Assembly: GCA_963969595.1 (NCBI GenBank)
Contig: OZ018409.1
Location: 26,983,282-27,047,281, forward strand
DNA length: 64,000 bases
Direction: 5' to 3'
Source of the DNA: Neckera pumila
Lineage: Eukaryota; Streptophyta; Bryopsida; Hypnales; Neckeraceae
Shown here: positions 45,006 through 58,031 of the stretch, one piece after another
Numbering within the stretch: the stretch's first letter is position 1
How the letters are laid out: each line of letters opens with the position of its first letter
Notes under the pieces: model-generated
The model's database searches: none
The model's input: only the letters and a program-made list of their open reading frames with translations
What the model was told of the DNA's origin: nothing
Made by a program: the position numbers and the translations under genes

Positions 45006-45170
45006 CTCTTGAATCTTTTTGAATACGTACTCGAGGAATTCGTTCCAACTCGAACAAACAAAATCATTCACGATGTCCAACAATCTCCAGCTTCCATTCT
45101 TCTTCTGCTTCTTCTCTAATAAAATTTCAGATACTACGTACGTGCTCTTCCTCGCATATATAGCGTTTCC
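45006..45170 (-). promoter_or_regulatory. Lipoxygenase core promoter and uORF-bearing leader
   Basis: On the minus strand CTATATATG at 45163-45155 is a good TATA box about 150 bp before the chosen start codon, placing transcription start near 45130. The leader then contains a nine-codon upstream ORF (ATG at 45097, stop at 45068). A second upstream ATG in GTGAATGATTTTG near 45067 reads past the main start in another frame. Such uORFs may lower translation of the main frame. The TATA position also argues against the longer upstream open frame being translated. Confidence 0.5.
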
Positions 45171-45419
45171 AAACTTCGCATCATCCACTGCGCTCTAATT
45201 ATTTCTAAACAATTCCACACAGTGCACAAAACCAAAGCCGAATTATCTACTCAATCTTCTACGTACTGTATGACCTCGATCGAGTCCTGCATCCGAATTT
45301 AGCTCTATATAATCATGGTCATTTCTCAAGGTGCACCTCTGCTAGAAGCTAGCATCGCATCTTCGGCGTGATCTGCATCAACGTTTCGGGATTTTCACAC
45401 AAGCCGGACCTGCAGAAAA

Positions 45420-45830
45420 TATAAACTACAAGCTTCGTCATAAACTTGGATTCAAGCTGGGCCGTGCAACTTCTATTTGAGATCCCCGAAGGGACGCAGC
45501 CAAGGGTGATCCCGGACCTGGTGGTACGGTCTGGGCCGGGTTCCTGAACCCGCGACCCTGGCCAAGATGCCCTGTGGCTTCCTGGTTTGTCTTGACACAG
45601 GAGAGAATATTTCTATTCCGTTAAAGAGTGGAAGTTCAGGCTATGCTGGACAATGTGTTGACCATGACGAAATCAAAAAAATTCACCAAATCCAGGGTAA
45701 CCAATTAAAACAAGTAATCTCGGTCAAAATTAGGGTTTTCACCATGAATGAAAATGCACTCTGTAGGCTCACTTTACCCGGTCCGGAACACAGGGCGGGT
45801 TCCCTGATAACGTAACATGGGATATTTTTC
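45420..45830. other. GC-rich patch with palindrome and telo-box-like word
   Basis: The patch is clearly richer in GC than its flanks, with words GATCCCGGACCTGG, GGGTTCCTGAACCC (a palindrome with six-base arms at about 45538) and TTAGGGTTTT (45730). A plus-strand frame at 45567-45815 is not recognised. It may be the promoter or first exon of an unseen gene, or a mobile element such as the GC-rich island at 1467. Confidence 0.3.
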
Positions 45831-48800
45831 TATAAACCAATCTGAGAATTTGCAAACAGTTATAACAAAATAATGTGACATACAGGCATGTGTGCCAGGA
45901 GTAAAGTTCTACATGGATAAAGCATTTTTAATTGAAGAGGTCGGTCATTCTACTCAATCCAGAACTGACTTTCAGTCATTGGGAACACACACCTGAAATC
46001 ATTGGAGTAAGCTTTCAAACATGATTTTTATTATTTAATGATTTAAATTTTAACATATATATATTTTTGGACACCATATGAATAAACGATGAATTGTCAC
46101 AGTGTTGATTTCAGGGGCACCCAAATTTGATCCTAGGTTTTTATGATCATAGGATAAGTATTTTAGCTAGTCAAGAGTCTAGTCAAGAATCTATTTAGAT
46201 GGGCAGCTACAGTAGGTTGGTAACTTGGTACTCCGTGTTAGCAACAACTTAAAATGACCTTCCAAGTATTATTTTCTGGTTGATCCAAGGGTTGAGAATG
46301 GTTATGGATTCCTAACCTCTTCTGTTCATCTAACTAGCCAATGAGAGATTGATACCGTTGCCTTGAAGTCTTGAACATGAGACTTTGCTGTTTTTTTTGC
46401 TATTTTTTTTGCTTTTTTTTTGCTTTTTTCTTGTGCCTGTTGAAAAGTCTACATATAAGTTAGATTGGGCGTATTGAAAAGTCTGTCATCAGTCCCATTG
46501 ATGGTGCATTTTTAGGCTTGAGTAATTCCATGGTTCAGCAATGAAAAGTTTGAGTTTATCATGGTGATCACTGCTAAGTTGTTGCACCTGCAGCTGATGC
46601 TCCAGTGAGGCGGTGATGCCGTGCAGCCTGCGGCTGCCTTTGAGCTTTGAGCCTGAATTGCATGGAAAGGATGGAATATGCCATTAATTCCGGTGAGGGT
46701 CAGTTGACTAGTCTGTGTTTCTTGGTGTTTGAAAAGGAGTTGGACTGTAGTAAAAAGGAAGTGTGATACTGTATAATAAGCTTATTACTGTATTACAAAT
46801 TCAGTTGGTTAGGGATGTCCGTCTTTGGGGAATCATATTCATTTGGAGTTCCTTGGGCTGTGTGTTTTCAGGTATGCCATACATATTCGGTTTTGTCAAA
46901 ATGGCTAAGTCAAACATATTTTTGATTTCGTGTGTCTATTATTTACGAAATATGCAAGTGTCACTGTGCATGACTCTAAGTGATCAGTGCTCCAAGCCTC
47001 AACTTGTGTAGAAGCCTCTATTTTGTTTTGTTGTGGAATACTGAGCTTAGTTTTGGTAGGCTTGGGATTGCTGAAAAGACAGGTACATGAAAATTGAATG
47101 ACTTCTTCTTGCATAGCTTACAGCGTTCATCATTGCAGGTGAGCCCTAGGGGGACAGAAAAGAGAACTGTACCAAAGAAAAGACATGCACTATTCCTCAG
47201 TTTGTGTTTGACAACATGAGTGGGTCTCTTTCATTGCTCCTCTTTCTCAAGCCTAATGTTGGGCTCCTTCTATTTATTTCTATTTATGTCAACAATTTTT
47301 CTTACAAGTTTGACATTTTCACCAACTAACAACAGTGTAATATTTTGCCACTATTAGAATTGAGTGAGGGAAACATCTAACAGTACTAAATAAGGTCATG
47401 AGCATTGTGTGCATCTTTCAAATATATTATGGGTGTCATGGGGTCCACTAGGCTGAGTTATTATAATTTCTAAACTACGTGTTTTCTAACAACTTTTTAA
47501 ACATTTTTTTCCCTTTCAAAATCAAAAATATGAAAAACGAGTACTACAAAAAGCATGAAAATTGAGAAAAAAATTCAAAATTAAATTTGAATTTTTTATA
47601 TATATATTTTTTTAACTTTTAATGTAAGTGAGTGTAGTACTAATTTGTACAAAGATTGATGCATAGGGGATTTTATTATTGCATATATATACACAATATA
47701 AATTTTCTATCACAACCCTTACTACAAAGCATGCCTATAATGCCTTGGTGAACAAGGGACCTTGGAAGTAACTTCCCAAGCTTTACAAGTGACTACATTA
47801 GGTAAGTAAAAATAAATAGTCCCAAGTAGACAAGGCATTGTAGCTCTCTGGTCCAAACAAAGCAAGGTGTGCACACGTGTTTGGAAAGCTGGTAAAAGCA
47901 CGCATCCGTGGAATTAAAGATTGTGAGAAATCAAGTTGAGAGTCAAAAGATATGGCTCTTCAAAGTTGGCAATGTCCAGTTGCAAACCAATTAGGTGTGG
48001 AATGTGAAAGTAGACGTTTCAAGAGAAATCCCTTGTCCAAATAGAACATGCTACATAACTTTGCAAAGACAAGGAGGCAAAGATTCCAAAAGTTAAGACT
48101 CACGAAGAAATTAGCTATGAGCGAGAAGTTTTGGACAAATAAAGGGGGTAGAATCTTAGAAAAATATACCTTTTTAGAGGACTCAAACATTTAGAAGGCC
48201 ATAACCTGCTCAATGCTTGTTGCATTTGAGAAAGTAAATACTCCATGGCAGTATTTTCAAAGATTAGATCACAAAAATGGGCTTGCAATTTTGATTTGGA
48301 GTCTAGAGTTAAAAGTTATCCCAAAGAAAGATCAAAAGTCCTTTAAAGTTTAGTTTTGAGGCTAAAGCATTGGATGAGGCACTTTCTCAAGGGAAAAGTA
48401 TATCTTTGATATCTCCGTAGTCCGTAAAACTACAAAGACTGTCAAATCTTGCAAAGAATACTATGAAGAGGGGTGGTCTCCTCCATGGCGAGCCAAAGTA
48501 GCCAAGGGCAATGAAATTTGTATTGGTCACTTACAACCACCTTAATGATACCTTGGAATGCTCTTGGATACTCCCTAGTACCGATTGAAGGATAACTTGC
48601 TCTACACCAGGCTGTAACATTAAGTCATAGCTAGTGAATTCCAACTAGTGGAGAGTTGGATACCATTCAAGTGTGGTTAGCATCCGTAGTGAGTAGTACC
48701 ACTATCAAGTGCTTGAACATCAATGAAAGTTTCACCTCATGACATACCCAATGTCTTGTGGGCCATATGGGAGGCATGGGGGAATGGGGAACCCGGAACC

Positions 48801-50900
48801 CGTGACTAGTGTTACAATCTAAAGTTGCTAGTATGTGATATGTGCAATACGTGTTAGGAAATTGTGATCTTTGGTGTTACTAGAAGTGAAGTACCACAAA
48901 GGTACATTGAAGAGTTTGAAAAAGTAAGTGTCTTTCAAAGCACAACATTTGAAGCAATGTAAAAAACAATCTTTGCTAGAATGATGTAGTTGTTTACATG
49001 TATATAAATTGATGAAATATGCAAAATATGAATGAAACTTAAATTATTCATTTAAAAGAATCTACATATACTGGATATTTGATTATTGACATCTAAGTAT
49101 TCAATGAATACGTTTTAGATTGTTTTTGCATTTTTGTCTGGATCCATTGCCTTAACCCATTGTCTTCGAGGCATACTACCCTTGTTTTGTTTCCGAGCCA
49201 TTTTGATAGCTTATTTCATTCTGCTACATCCTCTTTTCTTCTGCTTTGTGTGTGTCTTGGTTTGTGTGCAAATTTCCCACTTTGGTAGCCTTCTCTATTA
49301 TGTATTTTTCTACTTCATGGTTGTTTTACATAGTCCTCTCTCAAGGCAGTTGTATGTTCCATGGTTGTTAGGATTTGGTGCATTATTCCTGTTTTGAATG
49401 GCATGGTTTAGGTTACTAACTTCCAAGGTTCATGTCATATCTGCAGTGTCTAATTTCTTAGGATTTGTATGTAGCTTGTAAGGTACTACACCTAATTTTG
49501 ACCGCTTTCTAAAACCGCACGGTTTAAATTTTTGCCTAAAATGTACTTTCACTATTCATGAGGGTCTACAATTGTTTATCCTAAGTCCTATTTTTTGTAC
49601 TTTGAAAATTTGTAGTTTTTTCAAAAAATGTTCAAAAAGTACATTCTAAGAAAATCTAGAATCTCCTTTTGAATACCAACAAGATCCCACAAAAAGTTTT
49701 TCAATATAACAATGGAAACCATGTAAATGGCTAATTTGTGCATTTTCAATTGTAGTTACCTTAGTAGCTTTTCTCTTGCATCTGGAACATGCTTGGAATT
49801 TAGTAATCCATGTTTGTTGGAGATACGGCATGAATGCAAGAGTTGATTATCATATTCTATTCTTATTTGGCTTAATGTTGGCTAAGGTAAACCATTCCAT
49901 CACCGTTCACTATCCAAATCTGTTTTCCTATTTTGGCCCCAATTCTTTTCACTGTGAAATCCAAATCTATTCATTTTTCTGACAGTTTCAAGGCATTAAG
50001 GTAGGAAGTCCATAAAGCAATCGTCTAAGTGCTGAAACTGAATTTGGGGGAGGTAAAAACATCTTGAAGTATTTTTCAGTAAATTATCCTTGAAAGACAA
50101 GACGAAATGGCATGTGGCCCAAGTTATTTCATATTTTTTGGAGCTTTGTGGAATTAATTATCAAATTTTAAAGTTGAAACACCATAGGGCTCTAAAAGCG
50201 ACCACCTCCTAGAATGTACATTGTTTATACATTTTGGTTAATTGAAGAAAACAAAATGTACCTTTGTATCATGTTTGGTTCAAAATGCCCGAATTGTTTT
50301 TGAGCCTCCTACCTTAATGCCAAAAGGGTTCAGTGTCAATCCTTCATTGGCAAAAACTTAAGTGCCAATAGATACATGTTAAGGCAATAATGGGTTGTTC
50401 ATGGGATGTTTTTGACCCCAACTCTATAGGCAACTTTGTAATTTCAAGCAGACCACTTCAAAAATTCATAAAAATTACAATATTAATCAAAAAATTATAA
50501 TTCCACTTGGGTTTTCCACTTGAGTTTGATTCATGAAACAAGCACACACCTCTAAAAAATATATGCCCCTCTTGGAATTGGCCTCAAGATACTCATATTT
50601 CAAATCAGGGTGGTAACAGGCTTGTCTACTATGAGTGTTGTTCAGCCCTCATATGCGTTTATATGTGTTTGAATGTTCCAGGATGTCTGTTTTAATGCTG
50701 GGTAGGGTGATAGTAGTAAAACCATAGAAAATGAAGCCTGCCGATTTAAAGTTGCTGTTGATTTTGTCTTAGTCTTGTGCACATGATTGCAAAAGTGTAC
50801 GCAAGTATTCTTGTAGATTAACATGTTGTAAACAAGTCAATTTTTATTCATTTTTGCATTTGAATGTATACCCTGTAACTTGCAGTTTGGGTTTTAATCT
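45831..50900. other. AT-rich intergenic DNA, no gene seen
   Basis: About 5 kb without a convincing coding series. ORFs at 46763-47011 and 49134-49397 are T-rich and hydrophobic by composition and are probably chance. A block near 50043-50160 has an inverted counterpart near 53500-53607 (see findings). Confidence 0.45.
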
Positions 50901-51832
50901 TTAACCCCTAAAGTCCCAAGGCCATTTTTCTGTCAAAAAAACACTCAAAACTGCCATTTTGGCTGCATTCGCCCAAAAACACAAAAAAAAAAACTTTTTT
51001 TAGAATCGAACCTTAGGATCTTGTACTTCACTTGTCAAAGATCATGTGGTAAAAATTTCACGAAGTTTGACCGTATAGATTGGAAGATATTAGCATTCAA
51101 AGTTGAATTATTTTTTTTTTTTAACATTGACCTGCAATTTCAGATGACTTTGACCGCCATTTTTGGAAATTTTTTACACTACAGACTTTGAATTTAAAAT
51201 TTCTTATGTTGAAGATGTAAGTTGACAGTCTACCAAAAAAATTTCAAAAAAAATACACTTGATTTTCATTCTTCAAAAAATTGCTAAGTAGAAATAAGTC
51301 CAAGATTGAAAAAAAAAACTATACCATAAATAGCTCTTAGATGGGATTGAAATACAATAATCTCAATGGTGAGACTGTCTTAGCAAGCAAACACAACATT
51401 CTCAAAAAAAGATTTGTAAGAAAATTGTGAAAATTGCATTCAGAAATGAATCCTACAAATTATTTTTTCAAAAAGATGCTTAGATTGCCCAAAAAACAAG
51501 ATTGTCCATAACTTGCTCATTATTAGTCCAAATAAAATGAATCAAACCTTCACATGTAGACAAAAATATAAAGTTTAAGAAAAAAAAAATTTAATTTACT
51601 TTGACATTTTGCAAAAAAATTTGTGCTACTCGCCGAGTTCAGTTTGAGGCTTTTTGTGGTATGACTTTTGCTCTCAAGCACGAATTGAAATTAAAATTAT
51701 ATTCCCATGAAGCTAATCACTTTTTCTATCTTATGGAAAAGTTTCAAAAAGTTTCACTAAAAATTGAGCCCATAGGTACCTGCCTGAAATCTAATTTGTC
51801 CCCCGAGGGGACAATGGGACTTTAGGGCTTAA
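50901..51832 (+). mobile_element. TTAA-bounded repeat family, copy 2 (932 bp)
   Basis: It starts TTAACCCCTAAAGTCCCAAGG and ends GGGACTTTAGGGCTTAA, an inverted repeat of about 18 bases with one mismatch near the terminus. Internal order matches the copy at 20602: CACTCAAAACTGCCATTT, a block with GATTGGAAGATATTAGC, a CTCAATGGTGAGA block, GATTGTCCATAACTTGC, and TTGTCCCCCGAGGGGACAAT. There is no protein frame. The final TTAA is immediately followed by another possible terminus (ATGCCCAAGGCACC). Confidence 0.8.
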
Positions 51833-52705
51833 ATGCCCAAGGCACCAAATTTTGGTGTGGACAATACTTTAAAGTTAAATAAAACCTAATCAATATGCTA
51901 TTTTTAATAGTTTATATCTTTTTTTAAATGATTTTTGAAGTTTAGTCTTAGCATCAAAAATCTGATTTTGAAAATGATTGATTACGATTTTTCTATTCAT
52001 GATTTTGTGCAAGGGTGTCCATTACAATCTTGACTTTCTGTAGAATTGAAGGCTCTTGGAAATGAGCCTCGAATACACTACACAGAATAGTGAAATTTGG
52101 TTGACCCACACTAATTTCTCAATAGTCCACACTATGTAAATATTCACTACTTTTGTACAGTAATGCATTCATTTTAGAGCCATGTGTTTGGGATAGATTT
52201 GTGCACCAGTTCAAGGCTTGGTTCAGAGAGTGGCATACGGATCTATGAGACAAATTATCTCAGGTAAGGCAATTTAATTGATAAGGCAACCTAATTTCAC
52301 TATTTTGTGTAGATCTTGGAGGAAAAATCACATTAGAAATTCATTTAAAAAAATCGTAGAGTATATTTTGAAAAGCCATAAATTAACTAGGGTTATGCAT
52401 GTTAGGCTTTTTAACCTCATTTTTTTTGGTGACCAACTTTTTAGATTTAATATGTGAAAAGATGATTGAAAGATTTCAAATCATTTTTGCAGTTTTAACA
52501 CCCTCATGTTCAAACATTATAATCTTTCAATCCGTAAGTGATATTGTTGTGTTTTCTTTTCCTATGTGATCTCTAACATGTCAAGTTTGAATCTATGCAG
52601 TTACATTACAAAAAAAATAGATACAACTTATCAAATGTTGGCTTTTGTTCAATGTAGGGCAAATTCCTAGAAGCTCAAAAAAGGCCTTTGGCATTTAGGG
52701 ATTAA
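51829..52705. mobile_element. Possible diverged TTAA-bounded element abutting copy 2
   Basis: The left edge TTAAATGCCCAAGGCACC shares the TTAA that ends the previous copy, and the right edge reads AAGGCCTTTGGCATTTAGGGATTAA. The inner parts of the ends (GCC-AAGG) are complementary, but the CCCTAA core is missing on the left. The inside differs from the main family. The assignment is tentative; it may be a second subfamily, also suggested near 23711-24669. Confidence 0.35.
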
Positions 52706-53648
52706 GCTCTCAAGTCTCAATTAACCTCAAAAATCTAGTAATTCAAAGTACAAAATGATTCACTTAATGCTAGTTATTTTTTCAATTTTTCTCCAAAGAA
52801 TTTAACAAAAGTTTTAATTGGCACTCTCAAAAAAATCATATAAAATAAGTGTCCCTAAAATCCCTTCACAAAAAATAATAGTCTCCATTTAATACCCCTT
52901 TCCACGCACATGGATTTTGAAAAGCACTAAAACAACACTCTCTGAGAATTTACCATGCATTATTTGGACATTGTATGAATAAATTATGAATTGTTGAATT
53001 ATTAATGATAGGAATATATTGTAATTCGACATTAGGTTTTCATATTTAGATCTTATATATCTTCACAATGAATATATATCTTTGTTCTAGACAAGAAATG
53101 TAGCTATGACATTTTTTTTATTAATGATCATTTAAAATGTACTTATGTTACATGTCTATTGTAAATAGAAAATATTACGCTAGTGTGAAATTGACAAAAC
53201 TATGGATTGTGTATAGAGAATGCTACTAAGGTTCATTTTGAATCTAAAGGAAATAGAGGCCCTTCCCAATGTAAGACCAAGTAAAACAATGTTGACTATG
53301 CATTTTGTTTAGGTAACAAATAGTTCACCAATTTTAAAATAAGAGGTCCAAAAATTAACTAGGCTCTCAAAGCATTCTATAAGCATTTTCTACTGTAGAG
53401 GTATGTTTTTTTTTCAATATACTATCAATGTACCACTTAAATACGTTTCAGGAAGTGGACGATTTTAATGACTATTGCACCTCATCTTCAAATATATTTA
53501 ATTAATTCCACAAAGTTACAAAAAATATGAAATCACTTTGCAATTCTATTTTTGGTTCTATAAAAATTCATTCAAAAATATTTCAAAAATTTTACCTTCC
53601 CCCAAAATGCAATCATCTCTTAAATGGGCAATTTGTGGACCTCTTGTG

Positions 53649-54584
53649 TTAACCCCTAAAGGCCCAAGTGTCTATTCAACAAACAAGTGGGATTTCGGGC
53701 AGGTACCTACGGGCTCAAATTTTGTCCTGATTTTTTGAAACCTTTTAAGAAGATAGAAAAACTGATAAGATTTGTGGGAGTATAGTTTTTTTTTCAATCA
53801 GTGCCCGGGAAAAAAAGTTATGCCCAAATAAACTCAAAACAAGGGAGAGCGGGCAGCAAAAATAATTTTGCAAAAAATAATTTTTTTTTTTTTTTGAATT
53901 TTTTTTCCCATAGATTATATTTTTGTCTATCTGGAAAGCTTTGACTCATTTCATTTGGATTTGTTATGAGAAAGTTATGGACATTCTTGTTTTTTGGGCA
54001 GTTAGAGCATCTTTTTGAAAAAAATAACTTGTAGGACTCATTTTTTAATGCAATTTTTCAAATTTTTCAAATTTTTTTTTGTAATGGTTTAGTTTACTTG
54101 CTAGAACAATCTCACCATTGGGATTAGTTCATTTTAATTCCATCTAAAATATATGAATATTTTAGATTTTCCTTCTATCTCGTATCTAATTCTACTTAAC
54201 AATTTTTTTAATACTGAAAATTAATTTTTTTTGAAATTTTTTTTTTTTTGGTAGATTGTCAACTCAATTCTCCACTATAAACATTTAAATCTCAAAACTC
54301 TGTAGTGCAAAAATTTTAAGCTAAAAATGTCAAATTCAAAAAATCCAATCCTACAATGTGCTGAAAACCTTGGTTTTTTCACTTTAAACGTAGATATCTT
54401 GCAATCTTTTATGCGGTCAAAAATTCTGAAATTTTTTCCACACATTCTTGTACTAGTTAGGTGTAAGATCCTTTGGTTAGATGTGCAAAAAAAACATTTT
54501 TAATTTTTTCTTCACTCTTTGCTAAAAAATGGCAGTTTGGGGTGTTTTTTGGCAGAAAAAAGGCCTTGGGCCTTTAGGGGTTAA
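53649..54584 (-). mobile_element. TTAA-bounded repeat family, copy 3 (936 bp, inverted)
   Basis: Both ends show TTAACCCCTAAAGGCCCAAG as a perfect 20-base inverted repeat, the best-preserved termini of the family in this window. Internal blocks appear in reverse order and complement relative to copies 1, 2 and 4 (GGGCAGGTACCTACGGGC at the left, GTTATGGACATTCTTG, then AATCTCACCATTGGGATT). No coding frame is present. Confidence 0.85.
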
Positions 54585-57500
54585 GGTAGTCTATTCTAAA
54601 AGTAACCATCTTCTTCAAATTGATCCTTTAATTAGCTTTGGATTGGATATGAGGTGACCCTTAAATCGACCTCTTTATCCAATGAGTGAATCGAGGATAA
54701 AGTGTTACTTTATTGCAAGAGTCAATCATTCTCTTTGGGTTCCCTATACCTCTTTACAAGTTGCAAGAGATTTTGGGAAACCTGTGGTCACAAATATATA
54801 GGTGCCTACAACAAAAATCTTTGAAATTTCACAAGTCATTCAATAATGCTTCCATAAACATGAAATCACTTCCGGTACATGCCACACCTATTCCTCTTTG
54901 TCTTGCTGTTCACAGAAACCCATAAAAAAAAGAAGGCGTACCAATCCTTAAATGCTCACTTTGAGAGCACACAACCTTGGTTCATGCACCCCAAAGAAAA
55001 ACCTCAGTGGAAAAGGTGTGAATCTTAGTAGAAAGTCCAAAGACATTCAAGTGATGAGCCAACTTACAAGTGACAACTGATTCCAGTGTATGTACCTTCA
55101 TGCAAATTGCAATGCTGACTTGCAAGCCGGACATTCCTTGATTTGTGTGACATTCATATTGACACTTTATTAGTACATGTCATGAATCTGGCATGCCTGA
55201 AGTCATGTGTCCTCAATGCGGCTCAATTGCTCACCCATACGGTCTTCATTCTATTCAGTGTAAGGTGGATACCCCAGAACCGCCAACTATTTGCAACTGT
55301 GCTTAATTCCTATTATTAGACTGCTCAAATTTTCATGTTTACTTATTGGCAAGTGAAAGGAGGCTCCAACACACCAAAGAACACGACATTTGGATACTGT
55401 ATGTAAAAGTTACGAAGGAACAAAGTTTGGTTCTAAAAGCTTTTCTTCCACATAAGTACATAATTGATTTTGGAGATGTACATAGAGTGAAGATGGTGGT
55501 TTGGGATTAGTAGCGCATTTGGAGGTGCCCACCTTAAATCACAATTATGATTCAATTCAATAAGGTTACACTATTTCAAATGTTGCATCATGGCGGGAAA
55601 GTTGACTATTGTTGAGTGAGGTCCCTTTAAAATGTTACGGTTGTCGCAAATTGCTTGGTTAACATTTGTTTTGCTAATTTAAGGATAACATTATTTAACT
55701 ATCAATATTAAGCAGAATGATGATTGTAACATTTGTAATTTCTACCACCCTAGGAGTTCCAAGAGTCAAATTTATCAATTTATTTTCAATGTCAAAAAGG
55801 TTACTACTAAGGTTACATCTATCCACCTAAAGCAAAGACTACACAAAATAATTGATAAGATGCAACTTAATGTAAAGAAATGTGCCTACCATTTATTATA
55901 CATTAACATAAATCACCACTTGAAGTTGAAATTATAACTCTAAGCTTAGCCTTATACACCAAGACACCAAGTGGTCACTATCTAAATGTGGAATTGAAAA
56001 ATTGTAGAGAATTTCAAAAATTACAATTACCTAAATCTTTTGAACTTCCTTCAGTCAATTTTCTCGATTCCTAAGGAATTTTTCTTTTGCAGAAGCACTC
56101 TCTACACGTGTGTAAAGGCAATCAAGAGTTCTAATTTGCCATAGGAAGTAGTAGACCCACCGCCTACACAACTTCAATGCAACTTTGGACAATATATGCT
56201 TTGCTCACTCTTATAGAGCTCAACCTCAAGTGCAACCCCCATTTCTAAGTACTACTAGCATTTCATAATCTCTAGCATATGATAAGCCACTCCATCTTGT
56301 AATGCCATTCTTGTAAGGCAATTGAGAAAATTGATTACACCTTTATAGGCAGATGCTCTAAGATACATTGATGAAGATACTTGTTGGAATTTGTGACTTT
56401 CTATATCCACAATCTTCCAAAAAGAAACAATTTGCTTGCCCACCAAATATTAAGAACCCCTAGATTCCTTCATAAAATATTTTGTTAATCCAATCACTCC
56501 AGAAATATGGTACATATGTTGATACAAATATCGATATACACAAATGCATGGATGTATCTTACAAATATATTATATGGATAAGGATACAGATACTATATAT
56601 GGATATTATATGTGGGTATTGAAGATAGATACTATATACAAATGTATATTGGCACTTAGATATTTAAGCATATTCAAATATATACAATGTATGGATATTA
56701 TATATGGTATATATCAAAATGGCATATAGATACAATGTTCATGTGGACATGATGTACAATTCCATATCCCATATGAATTGTTATCACATATGCATTAAAA
56801 AAAGATATTTGGTCAAAAGAATTTAAAAATGAATATTAATTTTTAAATTTTTAAAAATTTTATCATGAAAAAATGATTAATAAATAAATAAATAAATAAT
56901 TTGGAGGGAGCTTGGGGTTTAGGCTTTGGTGTCTTGAACAAATATCTACTCAAAAGGACACCTTTAAAAACAGCAATGTCATTTAACCTTGATATGACGT
57001 TGAAGACATTTGGTATCCTTTTGATGATTTTAGTAAAGGTTGTAGGATGGGAAAAAATAAATTTCATCCAATTTTTTTAAAGATGGAGTTGATTGAGTGC
57101 ATTTGAAGTGAACTATGTTGGATATATCTTCACTATTGTATTATTGACTTTTCAAAAGAAGAAGATGTTTAATCCATAGATCACCCTTGTAGTGTATTCT
57201 GGCTACCTTTTGCTCCATATTCTTAATGTGAATTTGAGCCATAAAAGAAAGATTTTTTGAAATTGGATCCAACAAGAGAAATGAATTTTATTAAGTATAG
57301 ATTCTACTCAATTGGAAATTGAAAAATTCTTGAAATTCAATATTTTATTATAATATGAACTTTGGACCTATTGCCACGGTTTTTGATTTTCTAATTTTAG
57401 ATTGACACGGTAACTTTGGTTCATATCATGATGTTATAAACTACATAATATAAAATAGGTCTATAGTAAAATTTTCAAATTTTTTGAGCGTATTTTATAT

Positions 57501-58031
57501 TTGACATGAATTTTCTTCATTTTTTCTCAAAGAATTCACAATATTTTGAAATTTTCACAAAAAATTTGAAAGTTTTATGACTCGTAGAAGACTTGTGATT
57601 TCATTTCTAAAAAATAAATATAAATAATTTCATTCATATACAATAGCAAAATGGCAACAACCATAGTCAAAGATTGTGTGAGCCTTGAATCGGTGGTCAT
57701 AGGCCCATCCTTTCAAGATTAACCTTCAGACTATTACTACTCCCTAAACAGCTTGTTATTTGCAGTATCAAAGCAATTATTACTTTTAGTTATCAAAGGA
57801 TAAGGTATAAATACCATGAACTAGAGCAATCCATAAACTATTTAAATGTACTTGCTATTGTCATTTATGCCTTGAAATGATAAGAGCCAAAGTCCATTGA
57901 AGCAATTACAAATCGGCACAGTTTATAGTGCTCCTACCTTATTCCAATTCATAGTAGGTTTTCTACAATCCATCCTAAGATGACAACAAAATTTCTATAC
58001 AATAGAATATTACATTAGAGAGGTTATTGCT
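54585..58031. other. AT-rich intergenic DNA with faint coding-like remnants
   Basis: Mostly AT-rich. Around 55190-55310 a plus-strand frame reads MPEVMCPQCGSIAHPYGLHS...CKVDTPEPPTICNC, a Cys/His pattern that might be a zinc-binding remnant, but it is short and isolated. 56520-56740 is rich in TATATGGATAT words. No gene can be supported. Confidence 0.3.

Noticed and set aside
45006..45188. Lipoxygenase start upstream at the beginning of the open frame
   Set aside because: The frame there begins with GTG, not ATG, and would lie upstream of the TATA box; the first in-frame ATG is at 45005.
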